NCBI GenBank assembly: GCA_937625935.1
Contig: OW569393.1
Coordinates: forward strand, 124,001 to 188,000
Direction of reading: 5' to 3'
DNA: 64,000 nucleotides
From: Tetramitus jugosus
Taxonomy: Eukaryota > Heterolobosea > Eutetramitea > Acrasida > Vahlkampfiidae
In this document: positions 9,763 through 18,733 of the stretch, piece after piece
Numbering within the stretch: position 1 is the stretch's first letter
Layout of the letters: each line of letters starts with the position of its first letter
Notes under the pieces: generated by a model
Database searches by the model: none
Seen by the model: only the letters and a program-made list of their open reading frames with translations
What the model was told of the DNA's origin: nothing
Made by a program: the position numbers and the translations under genes

Positions 9763-12040
9763 ATGACCTGTCGTTTTTTGCATGATCATTTCATCAAGAC
9801 CCTCGATCACGTGGACAACAAGAAGGACACACTGAGCAGGGTGGCAGTGTTTGGTGAAAAACACAAACGAGATAGATGTTCGTACCAATTCAATGAGCGT
9901 AACATGTATCATCCTTCCAGGGCCCCGGTGCTATTAACTTCTTCTTCTGCTCAACCAGCAGAACTGGTCGAAGAGGAAAAAACATGTCCTCCTACGAGAC
10001 TGGTGGCAAACAGAGGTGTATTATCGACAATATTGAATGACGAAAAGATCTTGGGCAATTGGGACTTTTTTGTTATGGGTGACCACCACCACCAGAATGA
10101 CTGTAGTCAACTACAACTGATCCCCAGAGAAATTTTTCATTGGATCATGTTGTTCATTCCTGCTTTTCCCTATTATTTCATGTTGAGATTCGTGTGTCGT
10201 CAGTGGTTGTTTGAATTTGAGCAACACATTTATGCAAAGGTTGAACATTTAAGTTTGGTGGACGATGGAAAGCCAAAGTACAATATCCAATGTTTCCAGT
10301 CGATTCAATCTTAGCAGCAGTTTCAACACACAATGAGAAAAATGGGTGAAATTCAGAGAACAATAACTCAATCGAAGATGCGTTACGTTGGGAAATGATT
10401 CGGTCAAGAATTTGAACAGATGAGTCTTGTCGCAATGATCATCAAAATCATCACTAAATCGTCTCTTTGTTTCAATTGAGCCAATGGGCTTAAATTGAAC
10501 CAATGTTTCTCGGCCAACACTGTCCCTGCTGAAGTAATACTTGTAGTGTGTGATTCCTGAAGAAAGGCAACTTGACGACCTGTTCAAGGAACTTCTTCTG
10601 AATTGTACATGTATTCCACGAAGATTGAGGAAAATGTGTTCAAAGGGAGTTTGATCTAGATTGTTCCTTTCAAAAATTAAATGCTCAGGACATAGTGCAA
10701 CAAGGTACTCCACTAAATCTATGTTCACCAACCTATGCTAGATCAAGTTTTGAATGGATGGTAACTGTTCCTTGATCATCTTGAAGATTGACAACGCATC
10801 TACATTACACCAATCTACACCAATAAAATTCAAATTCTTTATTGACCTGGGAAATAAACGAACAAGCATCCCCCACATGAGTTTTTCTCTCGTACTTCTC
10901 TCGAAATCTCCTGAAGAGTGGTTTTGATGCGAATGCACTGAATAAGAGAGGAGAAAATACCCTGTTACATTATGCTATTCGCAGCAATCAAATTCCATAT
11001 CGAGATCCAATTGTTGTCGAATTGATCAACGCAGGAGCCCAAGTTGATGGTGAAAACAATGAGGGAGATACTATTCTTTCATCTGCACTTCGCAACAACC
11101 ACTACACACTGATTAATATCCTTGTTCAAACAGCATCAGTTTCGTCGAAACAATGGTCAACTCTCTTGGCTCCGAGAATGAAACATGGATTGAATGCTTT
11201 GCATTATTTGGTCAACAAAATGGTTGAGATCCTTGATTCCAACCAATATGCATTCAACCAGAAAGCAGAACTTCTCTTGAGTGATTATCCTGTCGCAAAA
11301 CATTGTGCACTGCTTTGCCTTGAGCATCATCCTGAAATGCTCTATGAACGTTCTGAACCATCAAAAGAAGAAAATTTGAAAGATATCTGTGGTGTGAGTC
11401 CTCTCCAAATGTTGCTTGAAGCACATCATACATTGCACCTGTTGAATGAATTGTCAATCAAGTTGAGTGACATTGCCAATCAACCAGTGTTTAAAAGCAA
11501 GAATACTGGTGATGAAATTGCTCCCATTCCCGTCATGTATTTAGCCTCAGAGGTGGCATTAGATATTCCACTGTTCGACCAATTGATGAGTTACACTCAC
11601 AATGTATTGATCAGTGATGAAACCCGAGAAACAAAACCGAATCTTTTGCACATAGCAGCAGAAAGAAGTCCTTCTTTATGTGAGTGTATCATCAATTGGG
11701 ACAGCCGCTCATTGTATGGCCCCTAAGAAGGCCCTTCGGCAGACCAAAAAAGAGATGACAAGAATGAGCAATGAAACACGGCCCCATACAATGACGAACT
11801 GGGACAATCAATCATTGGAAGGAAAGGTATCCAAATCCAGACGATTTGTCACTGGTGATTAATCAACCACTGGAGAATGATGACGTTGATAGAAGAAAAT
11901 CAAGGACTGCTAGTACGATTGCTTGGAGCTCAGGTTTTTACGAGATAGTTTTGATGCTTGCAGCATATAATAACACAGATTCTGACAACACCGTCACCAT
12001 TGATGGCAGACAAAGTAAGAGAAGAAGAACAGAACCATAA
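9763..12040 (+). pseudogene. Scrambled F-box/ankyrin paralog (paralog 3)
   Basis: Five blocks of the gene are present but not in colinear order or orientation. Block A (+, 9763 to ~10280) has the ATG, the N-terminal TLSRVAVFG module and the F-box, ending at KPKY. Block B (-, ~10280-10540) is the next segment, inverted (KYYFSRDSVG to LETLDIV). Block D (-, ~10545-10735) is ankyrin sequence (VNIDLVEYLV to the LEQVVKLP-like end), frameshifted. Block C (-, ~10740-10920) is the RSIKNLNFIGV segment. Block E (+, from ~10920) resumes with FDANALNKRGENTL and runs through conserved ankyrin units to the basic tail KRRRTEP. Roughly 300 residues between C and D are missing. A 110-bp insertion at 11697-11806 shifts the frame again. 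No full product is possible; a transcript from the intact 5' end could encode only a truncated F-box peptide. Confidence 0.85.
11697..11806. mobile_element. 110-bp insertion with 6-bp target duplication
   Basis: Compared with paralog 2 (nt ~9410-9430), the pseudogene carries an extra segment flanked by direct copies of ATCAAT at 11691-11696 and 11807-11812. The insert starts with TGGGACAGCC and ends with CTGGGACA, and has a subterminal inverted repeat (TCATTGTATGG / CCATACAATGA). Sequence on both sides matches the paralog in the same frame, so the insert is what breaks it. It has no coding capacity and resembles a miniature non-autonomous element. Confidence 0.6.
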
Positions 12041-12088
12041 ATTAACAGTCACATCTGGTCGACTAATGTTGTGGATAACTCAGGTCGT

Positions 12089-13393
12089 TTAGAGTTGATA
12101 ATTGAGTTTGTCGTTGGAGACTAGCCGGCGGTAAAGTGGATGCAAAGGATATCCTGCGAGGATGTTTGCTTTCTCAGCATCGTGCCCATCCATAATCGAT
12201 ATCTTTCCAGTATCCAAGTCAGACAGATCCAGAAATTGTTGGACAGCATCACGATTTCTTTGTTGAATATGTTCCAAGAGATCTTGCTGGTTAACAGTTT
12301 CACTTTCTACCCCAAATACAATGACGCGACCCTCCATTTGGTCGCAATCGATTGCCAAACGCCCTAAACTGGGGCAATTCATGCCTGTTGAATAGGAGAA
12401 TGACAACATTAATCGTACTTCCAAGGGATCTTGCTCTTTTGCATCGTCTCCGACATTTGAGGGAAGGACAAGCATGAATGGGGCTTCCAATTCCTGTTGT
12501 ATGAAGGAAAGGTGCGAGCGACAAGTCTGTAGCTTTTCATTTCGAATCACCAGATCGATTTCAAGGAAGAAAACTTGATCACCGTCTCCACTGTTGCTGG
12601 TACTGGATGGAAAGAACAACCCTGGCTGAATGGTCTTCAATTGTGTTCTCTCATCGTCATTAGTGTTGAAGCGAATTGCTTTCAGATAGGATTCCAAACT
12701 GCTTTCCCAAATCTCCTTACTTGGATTACCGAGACAATAGGTTGTGGGTTTCAATGATCTTGATGCCTTCAATATCTCTGTCGACGACTTCATCCATTCA
12801 TGCGAAGCAGAATGTTCATAAAAACTTCTATTATCCAAGTAAACTTCTGTGCATTCGAGAACCACGGGATCAAAGTCTAACTCGACCTCGTGTCCCGATA
12901 TGGACTCCTCAGGTTCCCAGGAAAGAGGAGCAAGATCGATTCCTCCTAGATTCAACTTTAGCTCAATACTCGTTCGCGGGATGCCCATATGCATACTCTT
13001 GAAAGCTGGTTGGTAATGTGGATGCTGACCAATTGTTTTGATTTCATTCTTTAGTTTTTCAGCTAGTCTCTGATCTCTCGAAATTCGAAAAATGTACGCC
13101 AGAGTCGTTGGAGTGTCTCTCATTGTTGCCCTTGCGCACGGTTTAAACCCCTGTTCAATCATTTCTTTGGCGGCCTTTGGTGAGCGAACAACCCAAAAGA
13201 CATGTAATGCAAATGATTGAGTAGGATTGTATTCCGTGCTGCCCTTTGGTGCATCCAAGAGTTGCTGCCATTTTGTCTTTGTAGGTGCAGTAGTTGTAGT
13301 TGTAGTACTAGCGCTAGTACTACAGGTTGATTTTTCAGCTTGGGCAGTCTTGGTGAGTGACTTTGTAGAAGGAGATTGGTTGTTATTGTTCAT
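12089..13393 (-). CDS. Hypothetical protein, 434 aa
   Basis: A single-exon frame from a clear ATG (MNNNNQSPSTKS) with a Ser/Thr-rich low-complexity N-terminus of ~45 residues. The body is folded-looking: residues ~60-130 (NPTQSFALHVFWVVRSPKAA, EMIEQGFKPCARATMRDTPT, TLAYIFRISRDQRLA) suggest an alpha/beta domain, followed by acidic strands and a C-terminal helical part. I do not recognise the family. No signal peptide or membrane segment is seen. It converges on the F-box pseudogene with under 50 bp between ends. The Ser/Thr-coding part near 13302-13323 is a perfect DNA palindrome. Confidence 0.75.
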   Translation of the reverse strand: MNNNNQSPSTKSLTKTAQAEKSTCSTSASTTTTTTAPTKTKWQQLLDAPKGSTEYNPTQSFALHVFWVVRSPKAAKEMIEQGFKPCARATMRDTPTTLAYIFRISRDQRLAEKLKNEIKTIGQHPHYQPAFKSMHMGIPRTSIELKLNLGGIDLAPLSWEPEESISGHEVELDFDPVVLECTEVYLDNRSFYEHSASHEWMKSSTEILKASRSLKPTTYCLGNPSKEIWESSLESYLKAIRFNTNDDERTQLKTIQPGLFFPSSTSNSGDGDQVFFLEIDLVIRNEKLQTCRSHLSFIQQELEAPFMLVLPSNVGDDAKEQDPLEVRLMLSFSYSTGMNCPSLGRLAIDCDQMEGRVIVFGVESETVNQQDLLEHIQQRNRDAVQQFLDLSDLDTGKISIMDGHDAEKANILAGYPLHPLYRRLVSNDKLNYQL

Positions 13394-13807
13394 GGCTTGG
13401 TACTTGAATAATATGCTCTCTTGTTTTCGAGTTTTTGAGTAGCTATGTGGTTGGGGTTGTTTTTCGGTATTTACTACGTTTCATCATCCGGTGGATTTTA
13501 ACCGTGCTTGACTTGGTTCAGTTGGACTTGAAGTTCAAATTGACCCATTTACAAAATAGACCACCGGAAATATTTGAGTACTTCTGATTGCTGACAATAC
13601 CGGTTCATGCTCAAGATAAAGTCTAACAACAATCTCCTAACGATGACCGCCCATAGTCCAGAATCCATGCTTTCATTTTTCTATTGCCATTCAACTCCAT
13701 ATGCTTAAGGAGTTTGTGACATTTGGGGTCGACCCACATATGCAAACATTTTTACCAAACTACCAATACTCAGCCCATCTCGCATGAGCCGGTTTGGTCT
13801 GCATCTT
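13394..13807. other. Intergenic, ~414 bp
   Basis: Promoter side of the 434-aa gene. No open frame, RNA or repeat was recognised. Confidence 0.4.
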
Positions 13808-14128
13808 TCAGCGTCTACACGGAGCAAGCGACATGAATCGAAATCTTAGGTCGAAATCTGCTCGCTTCTCTTTATCCTTCAGTGCCTTCAAGAACCCTTC
13901 CTCTGTTGGCTCATACGAACCACAATGCTCACTCCACATGGGAACCTCTGTATTAGCACGATAGGGACCATAGTGGCATTGTGGACTCACCCAGAATCTT
14001 GAGGGTTCAATTTCCTTGGATATCAAATCAATGATGGCCTTGTCGCCAACTCTCTCTGCCAGTGATAGAGTACAACGAGAGGGCACCTTCTTCTTTCTGC
14101 TTGTGATAGAGTTGTATTGAAAGTGCAT
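13808..14128 (-). CDS. Possible small hypothetical protein, 106 aa
   Basis: The first ATG in a longer open frame starts MHFQYNSITSRKKK. The sequence looks protein-like (LAERVGDKAIIDLISKEIEP, then PSRFWVSPQCHYGPY, then an acidic/basic helix EGFLKALKDKEKRADFDLRF) but matches nothing I know. The frame remains open upstream to 14278, where an earlier exon or start could lie. It is divergent from the 883-aa gene at 14285, sharing a ~150-bp promoter region. Existence is uncertain. Confidence 0.35.
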   Translation of the reverse strand: MHFQYNSITSRKKKVPSRCTLSLAERVGDKAIIDLISKEIEPSRFWVSPQCHYGPYRANTEVPMWSEHCGSYEPTEEGFLKALKDKEKRADFDLRFRFMSLAPCRR

Positions 14129-14232
14129 TGCAGGAATAGACGGAGAATGACAAAAAACTCCTCCACCGTTCTCCGTCAAATTATTCTGTGCGGAAGAAAA
14201 AGGCGCGAGACACCTTGCCGGTAAAATTCTGG

Positions 14233-14268
14233 CACGTGACGTCAGTCGGGGAATAACCGGCGCCAAAA
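14233..14268. promoter_or_regulatory. G-box/CRE and GGCGCCAAAA motifs upstream of the 883-aa gene
   Basis: CACGTGACGTCA (14233-14244) overlaps an E-box palindrome (CACGTG) with a CRE palindrome (TGACGTCA), both typical of basic-leucine-zipper or bHLH sites. GGCGCCAAAA (14259-14268) ends 16 bp before the ATG and matches the E2F half-site TTTGGCGC on the other strand. Function is inferred from position and sequence. Confidence 0.4.
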
Positions 14269-14284
14269 CAAACACCAACTGTCA

Positions 14285-16936
14285 ATGATGTTCTCTTCTT
14301 CAGATGGCGAATTGCATCAGAATGATGATACAGACGACGAATTCGCTTCCTTGCCACCCCAAAGTCCAACATTATTGAATGATGGATCGCAGGACAATTC
14401 ATCAAATGAAGCACAGACTACCGGTCAGTTGGAAAACAACAACAACAACCAACTGCAGTTGCAGTTGCAGCAGGTGGTTGTTGGTGCAGTTGGCGCAGTT
14501 AATGAAGCGTTATTGATAAATTCATTTGGAAAGTGTGACAACTGCAAAAAGAATAACGGTACCATTGGAATTCAAACCAGTGACTGTATATTACCCCAGA
14601 GACTTTGTGTCACGTGTGCGAGATGTAAAAGCAAGGATTTAGCAAATGTTAGGGATGCCCGATTCATCTGTTATGGATGTGATGCATCCTTTGATTCTTT
14701 TGATAAATCAAGGAAGAAAACGAAGCATGGCCACTGCTCCTTGAAGCAGGAGAGAACAACAAGTACCAAGCAACAAAAGAGACCAAGTAGCAGCACAACT
14801 AATGATCAACAACCGAGTAAGAAACAATCGGTTGAAATAATTGACTTTTTATTGGAACGTGATGTGTTCGGAATTGAAGAAACAGTCATTCCATTTAACG
14901 CTCAACATCGATCTGTTGACATCTTTTTTGATAAGACAGTCCTTGTCCATTTGACTCCTGCGGTTAGAGATCCACCTTACTTGATACTGCTTCAACAACT
15001 CTACCCAACAGTCGAAACAAGAGTTGTACTTGCCAACAACATAGCTTTGAAGAATCATATTGACTTATTGAAAATGAACATTGATCTTCCACCTTGGCCG
15101 AAACCTGAGGATGATGATGTTGCCAAAGTGAATATTCGAGTGCTGTTTACAAACAATATGCACACTATTGATAGCACTAACGGAAAGTCAGCTCGTAGCA
15201 GCCGTCAAGCTCCTTCAGATATCACTTTTAAGGAGGGAGAACCATTCACAGACAAAAAAAAATACTCAATCGCGACCTCTTCATTTGATCCTCGAGGATT
15301 CACACCCATAGAATACAGCATTGCAACCTCTGATTACAATGAACTGGAAAGAGCTCTTCAATCAAACGAATATGATTTGAATGCGAGAGACAATCTGGGA
15401 TACACAAAAGAGTTTTGGTGCCATTATTTCAACAATACGAAAGCACTCAAGATGATTGAGGAAGCAAAGCTTCGAATTAATTCGGACAGGGAGAAAACAG
15501 AAGATTCTGGTGAAATATCATTAACCTCCTTAAGTAGCAGCCTCGATAAAACAAGTAAGATGAAACCAGATGCGGAGGCGATAGTGAATAACAACAAAGT
15601 AACTAAGCTTTCGAGAGACAATTCAGGACACGTCTTCTCACTCACTCTTTGTGTTATTTCCAAGAACAACCTTCCTGCACATTGGAGAGGAAATCTCTCA
15701 GGAGCCATTTTCAACAAGCTGAAGGAGATTGAGTACAAACATCCATCGATCCGAGTTAAGAAGCTAAACAATTCTTCGTTTGAAATCTCTGGCAATGACA
15801 TTCAAGAGTGCATCAAAGTGAAGCAACTGTTGGTATTCAGAATGGTGGATGTCATTTATACGAAACAACCTTATCATTCCAATCGATATCTGTTGAAGGT
15901 TTCTTCGAAAGAAGAAAATTTGGACTTTGCTCCACACAAGTGGAAGCTCTTTGCTGGTGACAAGAACTTCCATACCTATAGACTAAAGGAAAGTAGTCTA
16001 CCTGATGTCACACAATTCGAGTATCCTCATCCTCCCAAGAATTTGGATAAGATCAAAGTACTTTACACGGATGGCCAAGATAACATCAGCTACTCCAAAG
16101 ATACCATCACAAGGGAAATCATCATGGAGGAATTGAGAAATGCAAATGTCAACAGAGTAATGGCAAAGATATACTTGGGAGGAACAATCGTTGTGAAGAG
16201 CAAGAACAACTTGAAGCGAAAGGCAACAACAGGACCACAACTGGAGAATGGAGCCGATGCTTTCCAATGGCACTTTGATCGTGATGAAATATTTAACAGA
16301 ACAAAGATGGAGCAAATGCTTCAATCATTGAAAGGGAGCACTCTCATTCATAGTAGTGATCCATTGAATGTCTATTCAGTGACATTGTATGATACTCAAG
16401 TGACCGAGGATTTTACCATTAGTCTGAGAATGGAAGATCCAGATGAGAATGGAATCAGCAGACTTGTTCTTCTTGAAGAAGAGAGGTACATGACATACGA
16501 CACGTCCAAGAACAAGGCTTTCTCATATTCTGTGGATGATACATCCCGATCTTCGAGCATGGAAAATGGTTACATTGTCAAATTCTGGGAAGGTGAGAAT
16601 AGAATATCCAGATATGAAACTGCCGAGTTGGTCGCTGAGAGTTTAATCTTTAATCATAATTTGGAATTGTTCTTGTTCAGTGATTCGAACACTGATCCAT
16701 TGTTCCAAGATGCATCAGGCAGATTTTGGGTCAAAGGAGGTAAAAAGTGGACTTCAGAATCATTCTTCAGTGTTCAACATGAAGACGGCAGAGAGTACAA
16801 AGTGGAATTGTGGAATGGTGACAAACCAAGTGTTCAGTTGGGTCCTGAAGATGTTTACTCCACTGATTATGAGCAAGATTATGAACATCTCATGAAGTTT
16901 GCAGACCATCTCATTGATCAATATTACCAGTATTAG
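14285..16936 (+). CDS. Cys-rich / repeated-domain protein, 883 aa (tandem family member 1)
   Basis: Starts at a tandem ATG ATG. Residues 1-75 are low-complexity (Asn/Gln runs). A Cys-rich zinc-binding-like region spans residues 84-132 with eight Cys (C84xxC87, C101, C108xxC111xxC114, C129xxC132). A Lys/Ser-rich linker is followed by a beta-rich segment and a weak ankyrin-like unit near residues 335-400 (DPRGFTPIEYSIATSDYNEL, ARDNLGYTKEFW). From about residue 450 to the end is the ~430-residue module shared with the next two genes (GNDIQECIKVKQLLVFRMVD; TTGPQLENGADAFQWHFDR; DASGRFWVKGGKKWTSESFF; QLGPEDVYSTDYEQDYEHLM). I recognise no known family in that module. The protein is probably intracellular: no signal peptide or membrane helix is visible. 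Confidence 0.85.
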   Translation: MMFSSSDGELHQNDDTDDEFASLPPQSPTLLNDGSQDNSSNEAQTTGQLENNNNNQLQLQLQQVVVGAVGAVNEALLINSFGKCDNCKKNNGTIGIQTSDCILPQRLCVTCARCKSKDLANVRDARFICYGCDASFDSFDKSRKKTKHGHCSLKQERTTSTKQQKRPSSSTTNDQQPSKKQSVEIIDFLLERDVFGIEETVIPFNAQHRSVDIFFDKTVLVHLTPAVRDPPYLILLQQLYPTVETRVVLANNIALKNHIDLLKMNIDLPPWPKPEDDDVAKVNIRVLFTNNMHTIDSTNGKSARSSRQAPSDITFKEGEPFTDKKKYSIATSSFDPRGFTPIEYSIATSDYNELERALQSNEYDLNARDNLGYTKEFWCHYFNNTKALKMIEEAKLRINSDREKTEDSGEISLTSLSSSLDKTSKMKPDAEAIVNNNKVTKLSRDNSGHVFSLTLCVISKNNLPAHWRGNLSGAIFNKLKEIEYKHPSIRVKKLNNSSFEISGNDIQECIKVKQLLVFRMVDVIYTKQPYHSNRYLLKVSSKEENLDFAPHKWKLFAGDKNFHTYRLKESSLPDVTQFEYPHPPKNLDKIKVLYTDGQDNISYSKDTITREIIMEELRNANVNRVMAKIYLGGTIVVKSKNNLKRKATTGPQLENGADAFQWHFDRDEIFNRTKMEQMLQSLKGSTLIHSSDPLNVYSVTLYDTQVTEDFTISLRMEDPDENGISRLVLLEEERYMTYDTSKNKAFSYSVDDTSRSSSMENGYIVKFWEGENRISRYETAELVAESLIFNHNLELFLFSDSNTDPLFQDASGRFWVKGGKKWTSESFFSVQHEDGREYKVELWNGDKPSVQLGPEDVYSTDYEQDYEHLMKFADHLIDQYYQY

Positions 16937-17285
16937 ACTTGTTTCCAGAAACATGAGCGATCCTCGGCAAACAGAACCAACCAACACTGACTCAACATAC
17001 CTTCCTCAGGTGAATTTGGGCTCAAGTATGAACTGAACAACACCACCTCAGACCATAATTCATTCCCCGCACCTGTGTTAACTGATTTCCCATTGTAATA
17101 AAGAGACACTTGTTTGCTTGAAAACTAACCAATGTTTGGAATTGGAGCAAACACCCGATCAAGAAAATTCTCTACCAATCGCAACAGTTGCTGATTGAAG
17201 GACCCTTCCTTCAAATTGTTAAAACTATAAATGTGTACAATTCTCCTCAAATCGAATCCCAACGCACAACTCGCGAACAAAAGAC
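16937..17285. other. Intergenic, ~350 bp
   Basis: Spacer between the first two members of the tandem family; carries the shared leader element at 17197-17220 and nothing else recognised. Confidence 0.5.
17197..17220 (+). promoter_or_regulatory. Shared upstream element, copy 1
   Basis: A 24-bp sequence ending 65 bp before the ATG of family member 2 is repeated exactly upstream of member 3. Its first 16 bp, GAAGGACCCTTCCTTC, form a dyad with 6-bp arms and a 4-bp centre. It could be a factor site, an RNA hairpin in the leader, or simply a trace of the tandem duplication. Confidence 0.5.
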
Positions 17286-18560
17286 ATGTCAACCACAACC
17301 CTCACTCTTCATGTTCTTCAAGACGAAGAGCTTCCTACACATGTGCAAGGAAAGCTCTTTCCAGCCATCGGCAAAAAGTGGCAAAAGATCAAGTCCGATT
17401 ATCCAGAGATTACTATCGTGGAGAACAAAATGGCTCATTTGTTTGAAATTGCAGGAGAGGATACTCAAAAGTGTATCAAGGTGAAACAATTGTTGGCATA
17501 CGAAATGGTGGATACCATTTTTTGTAGGCCAGATCACCATTCTTCTCATTACCTACTTGAGGTTGCCTCTCGAGACACCTCTCTCAAGTTTATGCCAGAC
17601 AGACAAGTATATCATTTGGATCGACTAGGATCCACTTTTGACTGTTTACCTTGGTTAAACCAAAATCCAAACAAAAAGCGTTGGAAGAAGTTAAGGGTAG
17701 TATACTCTGACGAGTGCAACGCTAGAGATACAATGATGAAAGATTTGAAAAAAGCAAATTGTAAAAAAGTAATGACAAGAATCAACTTGGGAGGCTCGTT
17801 CACGATCAAGAGCGACTCGGATTTGGGAGAACAGACAACAACAGGACCCTACCTTTTTCAAAATTCATTAGCCTTCAGATGGGGATTCGATCGCAAAAGC
17901 ACATTTGATGGAGGAAAGTTGAAAAAGATGATAGAGTCGCTCAGCAAGCCCATTCTTGAGTCCCCTAACACATTATCGAACATCTATTCAATCAAGTTGT
18001 ATGATTCCAAAGAAGTGAAAGATATTACTATTCGTTTGGAGAGAAAAAATCCGGATCCTACGACTGGAATCAGTCGATTTGAGCTCCTGGATAATAGAGA
18101 ATACCAAGCTTATGACACGTCAAACAACAATGCTTTTTCTTATTTCGTGGATGATACCTCTGGAACTTCATACACTAAGAGAGGTTACGGTGTCAAATTC
18201 TGGGAAGGAGACAAGCGAGTAGATATGTTTAAAGATGCCCAGTTGATAGCAAACAGTTTGATCTATAACCACAATTTAGAATTATATCTATTCAGCGAAT
18301 CGACCACTGATCCATTGTTTCAAGATCCATCTGGCAGATTTTGGATCAAAGGAGGTGACAAGTGTACAGAAGAATCCTATATGATAGAGTATCAAGGTCG
18401 AGAGTATAAATTGTACTTGTATGGCAACCAACCGGGTATTCAGTTGGGTCCTTATGATGTCTACTCCACAGACTACGAGAAGGACTATTCGGACCTTATG
18501 ACTTTTGGAAAACATCTCATTGATCAATACAACTTATTGAATGAAGAGCCCGATTGTTGA
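17286..18560 (+). CDS. Repeated-domain protein, 424 aa (tandem family member 2)
   Basis: A single-exon gene consisting of the ~430-residue module alone, beginning MSTTTLTLHVLQDEELPTHV. Shared landmarks are EDTQKCIKVKQLLAYEMVD near residue 60, TTGPYLFQNSLAFRWGFDR near 180-200, TDPLFQDPSGRFWIKGGDK near 345, and QLGPYDVYSTDYEKDYSDLM near the end. It is clearly more diverged than members 1 and 3 are from each other. N-terminal mixed alpha/beta pattern, then largely beta/alpha alternation; no transmembrane segment, no signal peptide. Function unknown. Neighbouring copies in the same orientation imply tandem duplication. Confidence 0.85.
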   Translation: MSTTTLTLHVLQDEELPTHVQGKLFPAIGKKWQKIKSDYPEITIVENKMAHLFEIAGEDTQKCIKVKQLLAYEMVDTIFCRPDHHSSHYLLEVASRDTSLKFMPDRQVYHLDRLGSTFDCLPWLNQNPNKKRWKKLRVVYSDECNARDTMMKDLKKANCKKVMTRINLGGSFTIKSDSDLGEQTTTGPYLFQNSLAFRWGFDRKSTFDGGKLKKMIESLSKPILESPNTLSNIYSIKLYDSKEVKDITIRLERKNPDPTTGISRFELLDNREYQAYDTSNNNAFSYFVDDTSGTSYTKRGYGVKFWEGDKRVDMFKDAQLIANSLIYNHNLELYLFSESTTDPLFQDPSGRFWIKGGDKCTEESYMIEYQGREYKLYLYGNQPGIQLGPYDVYSTDYEKDYSDLMTFGKHLIDQYNLLNEEPDC

Positions 18561-18628
18561 CAGACTACAGTTCTTCTGTGGTGTTCGGCCGCCGTCAACG
18601 CAAGTTAAACAACAAATAAACCGAGATC

Positions 18629-18652
18629 GAAGGACCCTTCCTTCAAATTGTT
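18629..18652 (+). promoter_or_regulatory. Shared upstream element, copy 2
   Basis: Exact 24-bp copy of the element at 17197-17220, here ending 81 bp before the ATG of family member 3. Flanking sequence on both sides differs between the two copies. Confidence 0.5.
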
Positions 18653-18733
18653 GTCGGAAGATTCATCATTCACTACAAAAGAGAACTTTTTCCGGCCCAG
18701 GATAACCGAGACAATCAACAATTCGATAAAAAC

